A DNA stretch of 12,266 bases from positions 1 to 12,266 of the forward strand of contig CALCHE010000070.1 in the NCBI GenBank assembly GCA_937901145.1, in the 5' to 3' direction. Within the stretch, counting starts at the first letter, position 1. Each line of letters starts with the position of its first letter. A program made the translations under genes and the position numbers. The DNA comes from an uncultured Clostridia bacterium (GTDB lineage: Bacteria > Bacillota > Clostridia > Oscillospirales > Acutalibacteraceae). Below the pieces are notes generated by a model. It was not told the origin of the DNA, ran no database searches, and saw only the letters and a list, made by a program, of their open reading frames with translations. Positions 6,493 to 12,266 of the stretch are shown piece after piece.

Positions 6493-9400
6493 ATGAAGAA
6501 AATCAAAGGCATTTTCGCTGTGGCTCTCACAGTATTATGCGCTCTTTGTCTTTTCGCCTTCACTTCATCTGCAGCAGGTGAGGGGAAGTGGATCAAGGCA
6601 TGGAGTACTGCCGCTACCGAAATCGGTGTGGAGGGCTACGATTATATTGTTCCTATGGTTCAGAATGTAGCTACCCGAACTATCATTACCCCCACTGCAT
6701 CGGGTACAAAGCTCAGAGTTAAATTCTCTAACTATTACGGTAAAGAGCCTCTTATAATCGACCGTGCAAACATCGCATTAAGTGACACAGGCAAGGGTGC
6801 GTCAGGTATCGATAAAAATACCATCACTACTCTTACATTCTCCTCTAAGCAATTTGTTACCATTCCTGCTGGTCAGGAGGTTTATTCCGATGAGGTGTTT
6901 TTCACCGCTGAGGCAGGAAAGAACATAGCTGTTTCGGTATTTTTTAGAGACTTTATGGAAGTACGCACCATGGGTCTTACCGGCGGTCATACTTATCTTA
7001 AGACAGTTTTAGACGGAAGCGGTACCGACCTTATCGAGGCGGAAAACTTCAATATTCTCACTGACTTCGAGCTTGAGGAAAAATGGGTCTACGATCTGCT
7101 TGATAAGCTTCTCGGTTCTATCATCGGTACGGGCAGTCTCGAGGTTCCCATTTCCGACGGCAGAATAGAGGTAGTTCCCGTCGTTACCGACATCGAGGTT
7201 CTCAATCCCAACGATGATGCATATTCGGTAGTGGTTATCGGTGACTCTACCGTAGCGAATAATTATCCCGCCTATCTTGCTCAGGCGATACAGGGAAACA
7301 GCATAACCGACGTAGGTGTCGGTTCCAAAGGTCTTATCGGTAATCAGCTTTTAAGCGACGGACTCGGCTTCGGTGCCAAAATTTACGGTGAGTCTCTTCT
7401 TAGCAGAATGAAAAAGGATATTATCGGTCTTGACGGTAAAAATTCAGCAAATGTCAAATATGTAATCCTCAAAACAGGTGCTAATGATATTATCCATCCT
7501 GTATGCAGTAACATTAAGGACGTCGAGCAGCCTACTGCATACGAGCTTATCGAAGGTTATAAAAAGGTCTTCGATTTCTGTCATAAAAACGGTATTAAGG
7601 TAATCGTTACAGGTATTACTCCCTGGGGCGGCTACAGCGGTGCGGCACTCAGCATCGGACCTCAGTACGACAGAGGCCCCTTCGAAAGACTGGATGACTG
7701 GCAGATCGCTCTCGACGTAAATGCCTGGCTCGAAAATACATCTCTTCACGACGGTTATGTGGACTATTATGAGATGTCAAAGAATCCTCTGAACACATCG
7801 GCTCTTCTTCCCGAGTACACCACTGACGGTCTTCATCCGTCGGATATGCTTCAGAGAAAATGGGCGGAAAGCTTCCCACTCGATTATCTCGGCATAAATC
7901 CGAGAACTATGGGTGTAGGCATTTCCGAATCAGACATCACTATTTACAAGGGCGATTACAAAACTCTTACAGCTAAGGTTATGCCTGCAGATTTCGTAAA
8001 TCAGGCAGTGACCTGGTCTACCTCCGATGACTCTGTGGTAAAAGTCGACGCTAAAGGTAAGCTTTACGCAGTGAGCAGAGGTACTGCAGTTATTACTGTA
8101 AAAACCGTCGATAAGGGCTACAGCGGACAGGGCTACACAGCTACCTGTAAGGTAACGGTTAAGGTCAAACCCTCATCAGTTAAAATAACAGGTGACAGCG
8201 CACCTCTCTATTCTACTAAAACCAAACAGCTTACAGCTACTGTTTCTCCCGCAGATACTGATTTTAAAGGTGTCGTCTGGTCTTCATCTAACGAAAAGGT
8301 AGCTACAGTAAATGCTAACGGTTTAGTTACCGCCACAGGCAGAGGTACTGCTGTTATCACAGCGGCATCATCCTTTGATTCGAACATAAAGGCTACCTTT
8401 AAAATAACGGTAAATAAAAAGATACAGGTTCAGGCTATTTACCTTAATTATGATGAAAGAACCAGAAATGTGGGTACATCCTTCACTTTGATTCCTACTA
8501 TGAATCCCTCAAATGCTACCTTTACCGATGTTACCTGGTCTTCCTCGAATAAAAAAATCGCTAAGGTAGATAAAAACGGTAAGGTTACGGCTCTGAAAAC
8601 AGGTACTGCAGTAATTACCTGTAAATCTGTGGATAATCCGAAGGTTACTGCTTCCTGCATCGTTAATGTGACCATAAAAACTAAGGGTGTAGAGCTGCCC
8701 ACAAAGAAGCTCACCCTTTATGTTTCAGCTACAAAGACTCTCAAGGCTGAGGTTTTACCTGCAAATGCAACCAATCAGAAGGTTACCTGGTCATCCTCAA
8801 ACAAGAGTGTAGCCACAGTTTCCAAAAGCGGTAAAATCACCGCCAAAAAGCCCGGTAAAACTGTTATCACCGTAAAGACAAAAAGCGGCGGATACAAGGC
8901 AACCTGTACCGTTACCGTAAAGAAATTCGTCAAGCTTAAATCCTTTAAGCTTAATAAAAGCAAAGTAACCATAAACGACGGAAAGAGCTACACTCTGAAG
9001 GCTGTCTTCTCACCGTCAAATGCATCAAATAAAAATGTTACATGGAAATCAAGTAATACAGATATCGCCACCGTATCCTCAAAGGGCGTGGTAAAGGCTG
9101 TAAAGCCCGGTACTGTTACTGTCACCTGTAAGAGCAAGGAAACAGGCAAGACAGTAAAATGCACCGTAAAGGTTAAAAAGGTAAAGGTTAAAAAGGTTCT
9201 CTTTGCAGAGAAGACATATACCGTAAAGCATAACGGAAGTCTTCAGCTTAAAGCACTTATCTCACCGACCAATGCAACCAATAAAAAGATAAAATGGAAA
9301 TCAAGCCATCCTGAGTTTGTCAAGGTAAATTCAAAGGGTAAGGTTACAGGTCTTAAGCTCGGAAAGGATGCAACCATAACAGCCACATCTGTTGACGGAA

Positions 9401-9951
9401 AGTATATAGCTTCCTGCAGAGTCAAGGTTGAAAAGGTTTCTGTAACGGCACTCAAACTTAACAAAAACTCAGCCTCAGTATATACAGGCGGAACTGTAAC
9501 GCTTGCTCCGAAGTTTACACCTGCTAAACCTTCGGACAGCAAGGTAACATGGACATCCTCCGATACAAAAATAGTTACAGTCGGCACCGACGGTGTGGTA
9601 AAAGCACTCAGAGAGGGTACTGCAGTTATTACCTGTACCGCTTCCGACGGTGGCTACAAGGCAAGCTGTACCGTGAAAGTTACAAAGGGCATAAAAGTGA
9701 CAGGTGTTACTCTCGAAAACGGCAAAACAGGTGACGAAGCAAATGTGGGTGCAGTGTTTAATCTGATCGCTACTGTAGAGCCTGAAAATGCTAGCAATAA
9801 AAGGCTTATATGGACCTCCACCAACCCTGAGGTTGCCACTGTTTCAGCTAATGGCAGAGTAGTGACTCTGAAGGAAGGTCTGACCTATATTCAGGTAAGA
9901 ACTGAGGACGGCAGAAAGACCGACTCATTCAGACTTAATGTAGTTCCCTAA
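6493..9951 (+). CDS. Secreted SGNH/GDSL esterase with eight Big_2 Ig-like repeats
   Basis: This 1152-residue protein starts with a signal peptide (cleavage likely after Ala28). Residues about 32-170 form the N-terminal beta domain common in secreted GDSL proteins, with the marker SGTKLRVKFSNYYGKEPL. The SGNH hydrolase domain follows: block I VVIGDST with nucleophile Ser252, a Gly-rich block II near 275-283, block III KTGANDI (Asn331) and block V TDGLHPSD with Asp445 and His448. All four catalytic blocks are present, so it should be active. Such enzymes hydrolyse acyl esters on polysaccharides or lipids outside the cell. Residues 473-1152 are eight tandem Big_2 modules, each 82-87 long, with the pattern VTWSSSN...ATV...G.VTA...GTAVIT. 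There is no sortase motif, C-terminal TM or SLH domain, so attachment would be non-covalent or the protein is released. The RBS GGGAAGG lies 9 bases upstream (6477-6483). The acyl substrate is unknown. Confidence 0.9.
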   Translation: MKKIKGIFAVALTVLCALCLFAFTSSAAGEGKWIKAWSTAATEIGVEGYDYIVPMVQNVATRTIITPTASGTKLRVKFSNYYGKEPLIIDRANIALSDTGKGASGIDKNTITTLTFSSKQFVTIPAGQEVYSDEVFFTAEAGKNIAVSVFFRDFMEVRTMGLTGGHTYLKTVLDGSGTDLIEAENFNILTDFELEEKWVYDLLDKLLGSIIGTGSLEVPISDGRIEVVPVVTDIEVLNPNDDAYSVVVIGDSTVANNYPAYLAQAIQGNSITDVGVGSKGLIGNQLLSDGLGFGAKIYGESLLSRMKKDIIGLDGKNSANVKYVILKTGANDIIHPVCSNIKDVEQPTAYELIEGYKKVFDFCHKNGIKVIVTGITPWGGYSGAALSIGPQYDRGPFERLDDWQIALDVNAWLENTSLHDGYVDYYEMSKNPLNTSALLPEYTTDGLHPSDMLQRKWAESFPLDYLGINPRTMGVGISESDITIYKGDYKTLTAKVMPADFVNQAVTWSTSDDSVVKVDAKGKLYAVSRGTAVITVKTVDKGYSGQGYTATCKVTVKVKPSSVKITGDSAPLYSTKTKQLTATVSPADTDFKGVVWSSSNEKVATVNANGLVTATGRGTAVITAASSFDSNIKATFKITVNKKIQVQAIYLNYDERTRNVGTSFTLIPTMNPSNATFTDVTWSSSNKKIAKVDKNGKVTALKTGTAVITCKSVDNPKVTASCIVNVTIKTKGVELPTKKLTLYVSATKTLKAEVLPANATNQKVTWSSSNKSVATVSKSGKITAKKPGKTVITVKTKSGGYKATCTVTVKKFVKLKSFKLNKSKVTINDGKSYTLKAVFSPSNASNKNVTWKSSNTDIATVSSKGVVKAVKPGTVTVTCKSKETGKTVKCTVKVKKVKVKKVLFAEKTYTVKHNGSLQLKALISPTNATNKKIKWKSSHPEFVKVNSKGKVTGLKLGKDATITATSVDGKYIASCRVKVEKVSVTALKLNKNSASVYTGGTVTLAPKFTPAKPSDSKVTWTSSDTKIVTVGTDGVVKALREGTAVITCTASDGGYKASCTVKVTKGIKVTGVTLENGKTGDEANVGAVFNLIATVEPENASNKRLIWTSTNPEVATVSANGRVVTLKEGLTYIQVRTEDGRKTDSFRLNVVP
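7909..9948 (+). repeat. Eight tandem Big_2 (bacterial Ig-like) coding repeats
   Basis: Repeat starts are near 7909, 8167, 8425, 8683, 8929, 9181, 9436 and 9691, each about 246-260 bases. They are alike at protein level (W-[ST]-S-[ST] near the middle, a G-x-V or G-K-[VI] turn, then G-T-[AV]-[VT]-I-T) but diverged at DNA level, so the array is old rather than recently amplified. Repeats 5 and 6 are unusually lysine-rich: about 19 Lys with 3 acidic residues in repeat 5, and about 18 Lys with 5 acidic residues in repeat 6. The last repeat is close to neutral. Confidence 0.88.
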
Positions 9952-9967
9952 AAGAGAATAAAAAATC

Positions 9968-9996
9968 AAGAGCAACTTCTTAGTGAGGTTGCTCTT
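9968..9996. terminator. Bidirectional intrinsic terminator
   Basis: A 12-bp stem with one G-T pair (9968-9979 with 9985-9996, core AGAGCAAC/GTTGCTCT) closes a 5-base loop. On the minus strand it is followed by GATTTTTTATTC, a strong T-tract, 5 bases beyond the glycosidase stop. On the plus strand the tail TCATCTTATTT is weaker. It serves both convergent genes. Confidence 0.82.
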
Positions 9997-10001
9997 TCAT
10001 C

Positions 10002-11291
10002 TTATTTAAATCTGTAAATCTTAACTCCGTGTGCCTTCACACTGCAGCTGATAACATCTTCGAAGCTTTCTTTTTCCTTCGTCCACAGCTCCCGGGCATC
10101 AAAGCATCCGTTAATTCCGAAGAATTTGAGATCTAAGCTGATTTCTCTGTCTTCATTAGTGAGATTAAACAGTGCCACCACATCGTTTCCGTTTTTGTCC
10201 TTGCAGTACCAGACAGCTTCATTTCTGTTTCTGAGAAGCTGCTTATTATCGGTGGAATACTGATTTATTTCGAGTATGTCTCTGTTTGTGATAACCTCTA
10301 AGTCCTCGGGTCTGTTTTCCCGTAATTCACCGCCTAAAATGAGAGGGGAGCGGAAGACAGACCACAGTGTAAGCATAGTTCTCTGCTCGTCGGGGGTGAA
10401 ATTAGTGTATCTGTCTCTGTCTCCGAGACAGGAGCAGTTTTTGCTTATCTTACCTAAGGGGAGCATATCGCAGTCGGGCCAGCAGCCTTCCTTTACGTGA
10501 GGAGCCCACTTTTCGCATCTCTCGAACATGGAATAAAGCTTATCCCAGTGATCCCAGAAATCGCCTGTCATTCTCCACATATTTGCATTCTGAGAAAGGT
10601 GGAAGGCTTCGCTGATAACTGCAGGTCCGGGGGAAAGTGAGAGCACCATAGGTCTGCCGCATTTGTCGATGGCCTTTCTTATCATTTCGATTTCTTCTCT
10701 CGCACTGTAGGGGTCGTGAGGCTTGAATTCAGTGTTTGCTATGTCATCCACCTTTACGAAATCCACACCCCAGGAGGCGTAAAGCTCGAAGAGGCTGTCG
10801 TAATATTTCTGACCTGCCTCACAGGTGCGTACACCGTACATATCCGTGTTCCAAAGACACAGAGAAAATCCCTGAGCGATTTCTCTTGCCCTGATGTCGG
10901 TACCCCTTAAGGCTGTGTTCTGATGGACAGCCTGACGTGGAATACCTCTCATAATATGTATACCGAACTTAAGTCCCATATCGTGGATTTTATCAGCTAT
11001 AGCTCGGAATCCTACACCGTCTGCACTCGAAGGAAAGCGGTTTTCAGCGGGGATAAGACGGCTGTATTCATCCATACACAGCTCAGTAAAATTATTATAG
11101 AAATTGCTCACAGCCTTCGGCTCATACCACTGAATGTCACAGGTGATGTATTCCCAGCCGTAGTCTTTGAGATTATCTGCCACATACTGTGCATTACCCA
11201 AAAGCTGTTCTTCGTTGACCGCTGCCCCGTAGCAGTCCCAGCTGTTCCAGCCCATAGGCGGACGGGGAGCGAAGGTGTCTTTCTTAAGCAT
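10002..11291 (-). CDS. GH27-type alpha-galactosidase-like glycoside hydrolase, intracellular
   Basis: This 429-residue protein has the clan D TIM-barrel signatures of GH27. PPMGWNSWDCYG is at 11-22, YITCDIQWYEP at 48-58, and GVDFVKVDD at 175-183; Asp182 in K-V-D fits the catalytic nucleophile. WRMTGDFWDHW is at 239-249, where Asp244 fits the acid/base residue. A small C-terminal beta domain follows (about 345-429). The family removes terminal alpha-galactosyl residues; some members act on beta-L-arabinopyranosides or alpha-GalNAc. There is no signal peptide, so it probably works in the cytoplasm on imported oligosaccharides. GAGGAG (11300-11305) lies 8 bases before the start. No transporter or regulator gene is next to it in the window. 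An imperfect inverted repeat AAACGGT/ACTGTTT (about 11361-11383) upstream might be an operator. The family call is solid; the exact sugar specificity is not fixed by sequence. Confidence 0.87.
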   Translation of the reverse strand: MLKKDTFAPRPPMGWNSWDCYGAAVNEEQLLGNAQYVADNLKDYGWEYITCDIQWYEPKAVSNFYNNFTELCMDEYSRLIPAENRFPSSADGVGFRAIADKIHDMGLKFGIHIMRGIPRQAVHQNTALRGTDIRAREIAQGFSLCLWNTDMYGVRTCEAGQKYYDSLFELYASWGVDFVKVDDIANTEFKPHDPYSAREEIEMIRKAIDKCGRPMVLSLSPGPAVISEAFHLSQNANMWRMTGDFWDHWDKLYSMFERCEKWAPHVKEGCWPDCDMLPLGKISKNCSCLGDRDRYTNFTPDEQRTMLTLWSVFRSPLILGGELRENRPEDLEVITNRDILEINQYSTDNKQLLRNRNEAVWYCKDKNGNDVVALFNLTNEDREISLDLKFFGINGCFDARELWTKEKESFEDVISCSVKAHGVKIYRFK

Positions 11292-11419
11292 AATGTTTTC
11301 TCCTCGGTTTTTTTTCTCATTTTAGCAAGACAGACGATAAAGGTCAATATGTTTTCATAAAAACGGTATAAAAGGCACTGTTTATATTCTGATGTTCTTC
11401 ATTTAGACTTCAAAAGTCC

Positions 11420-11447
11420 TTGACATTTCCTTCATAATGTTTAAAAT
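11420..11447 (+). promoter_or_regulatory. Sigma-A-type promoter for the ACT/PFL gene pair
   Basis: A perfect TTGACA (11420-11425) is followed, after 16 bases, by TAAAAT (11442-11447), about 45 bases before the start at 11491. A second TATAAT-like hexamer at 11456-11461 lacks a partner -35. No riboswitch-like or terminator-like structure is seen in the short leader. Confidence 0.65.
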
Positions 11448-11490
11448 ATATTATGTATAATTATTTTTAAATGTAAAAGAGGTATTAATT

Positions 11491-11760
11491 ATGAGAGCAA
11501 TTATTACAGTAACAGGTAAAGACCGCCCGGGTATTATCGCAGGCGTATGTGTGCTTCTTTCCGAAAGCAACATCAATATTCTCGATATCAGCCAGACTGT
11601 TATGCAGGATTTCTTTACTATGACTATGCTTATCGACCTTTCAGGCTGTGAAAAATCCTTTGCCGAGGTAAGTGACAGTCTTGACGCCAAGGGTAAGGAA
11701 ATGGGACTTATCATCCGTGTGCAGAGAGAAGATATCTTCGACCGTATGCACAGAATTTAA
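11491..11760 (+). CDS. ACT domain-containing protein (UPF0237 family)
   Basis: This 89-residue protein is a single ACT domain. It starts MRAIITVTGKDRPGIIAGV, where the D-R-P-G-I turn is the classical ACT ligand-site loop, followed by the strand-helix pattern NINILDISQTVMQDFFTMTM. The size and sequence match UPF0237, proteins that form dimers and are thought to sense a small ligand, probably an amino acid, although none is proven. A distant resemblance to the GcvR ACT domains exists. AGAGG (11478-11482) lies 8 bases before the ATG, and a strong promoter is upstream. The next gene starts 13 bases after the stop and encodes the PFL protein. This pairing is seen in many Firmicutes, so the ACT protein may regulate or bind its neighbour. 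The exact role is unknown. Confidence 0.9.
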   Translation: MRAIITVTGKDRPGIIAGVCVLLSESNINILDISQTVMQDFFTMTMLIDLSGCEKSFAEVSDSLDAKGKEMGLIIRVQREDIFDRMHRI

Positions 11761-11773
11761 GGAGGTTCTCTAA

Positions 11774-12266
11774 ATGCATAATCAGAAAGAGATTTTAGCC
11801 ACCATTGATATGATTGACAATCAGCATCTGGATGTCAGAACAATTACAATGGGTATTTCACTTCTGGACTGCTGCAGTGACAGTGTCGAGGTGACGGCAG
11901 AAAAAATATATAACAAAATTACTACCCTTGCCAAAGATCTGGTAAAAACAGGTGAGGACATAGAGAAGGAATTCGGTATTCCCATCGTTAATAAGAGAAT
12001 TTCCGTCACTCCCATTTCTCTTGTTGCTGCTGCCTGTAAAGAGACAGACTACACACCTATCGCCAAAGCTTTAGACAGAGCTGCCAAAACCTGCGGAGTT
12101 AACTTCATCGGAGGCTTTTCTGCTCTGGTGCATAAGGGTATGACCAATGCAGATGTTAATCTCATTAACTCCATTCCCTCTGCTTTGGCTGAGACGGAGA
12201 GAGTTTGTTCATCCGTTTCCGTTGCCAGTACCAAGGCAGGCATAAATATGGATGCCGTTAAGCTTA
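11774..12266 (+). CDS. PFL family protein (UPF0210/DUF711), 3' partial
   Basis: The frame opens at the ATG at 11774, preceded by GGAGG (11761-11765), and runs off the window after 164 full codons. Full proteins are about 450 residues, so roughly the N-terminal third is seen. Landmark segments of the family are present: VRTITMGISLLDCC (22-35), EFGIPIVNKRISVTP (64-78), GVNFIGGFSALVHKG (104-118) and STKAGINMDAV (152-162). The family shares a fold relationship with glycyl radical enzymes such as pyruvate formate-lyase, which gave the name, but no reaction is established. The visible part has no signal peptide, so it is probably cytoplasmic. It is co-transcribed with the ACT protein gene, and the two may form one regulated unit. 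The family call is firm, the function unknown. Confidence 0.92.
   Translation, partial: MHNQKEILATIDMIDNQHLDVRTITMGISLLDCCSDSVEVTAEKIYNKITTLAKDLVKTGEDIEKEFGIPIVNKRISVTPISLVAAACKETDYTPIAKALDRAAKTCGVNFIGGFSALVHKGMTNADVNLINSIPSALAETERVCSSVSVASTKAGINMDAVKL

Noticed and set aside
8448..9839. Several open frames on the minus strand across the Big_2 repeats
   Set aside because: They are antisense shadows of the repeat coding pattern, without RBS or recognisable protein features.
7909..9948. Repeat array as a CRISPR or satellite
   Set aside because: Periodicity is about 250 bases, in frame, diverged at DNA level and clearly codes for Big_2 modules.
10923..11360. 145-residue plus-strand frame over the start of the GH27 gene
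   Set aside because: It is antisense to the conserved N-terminus of the glycosidase and shows no domain or RBS.
11451..11714. Minus-strand frame opposite the ACT protein
   Set aside because: It is a shadow of the well-conserved ACT gene, which has its own promoter and RBS.

Overview
The window looks like the chromosome of a low-to-moderate GC Gram-positive anaerobe of the class Clostridia, probably a gut Oscillospirales/Ruminococcaceae-type bacterium. The reasons are the strong AGGAGG-type ribosome binding sites, the PBP5-like and Big_2-repeat surface proteins, and the UPF0237 (ACT) plus PFL/UPF0210 gene pair, which is typical of Firmicutes. No genus can be assigned from the sequence alone. 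There are nine protein-coding genes, two of them cut by the window edges. I saw no RNA genes, CRISPR arrays or insertion sequences.

Region 1 (2-4101, + strand) is one tight operon. It encodes a membrane O-acyltransferase (MBOAT, DltB/AlgI-like, 5' end outside the window), a small DltC-like acyl carrier protein, a 12-TM-class DASS/SLC13-like anion transporter and an AMP-forming acyl ligase. It has the logic of the D-alanylation (dlt) system: a ligase activates an acid, a carrier holds it, and an MBOAT passes it across the membrane. It differs in carrying an acid transporter, and in having a ligase that looks like a carboxylic-acid activator rather than a D-alanine one. I infer a Dlt-like surface acylation system with an unknown, probably non-amino-acid, acyl group. 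This is the most novel part of the window. The operon ends at a hairpin shared with the convergent gene that follows.

Region 2 (4143-4838, - strand) is a cytoplasmic calcineurin-like metallophosphoesterase in which two usual metal-site residues are changed.

Region 3 (5036-9951, + strand) is a two-gene envelope unit. The first gene is a membrane-anchored PBP5-family protein whose catalytic serine is replaced by alanine and whose KTG motif reads KQT, so it is probably a pseudo-peptidase. The second is a large secreted SGNH/GDSL esterase followed by eight tandem Big_2 Ig-like repeats, some very lysine-rich. It could remove acyl groups from envelope or dietary glycans. A functional tie to the acylation operon is only a hypothesis.

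Region 4 (10002-11291, - strand) is an intracellular GH27-type alpha-galactosidase-like glycosidase. It is convergent with region 3 and separated from it by a bidirectional terminator.

Region 5 (11491 to the end, + strand) has a good sigma-A-type promoter. It is followed by a small ACT-domain protein and the start of a PFL-family (UPF0210/DUF711) protein, a widely conserved pair of unknown function.
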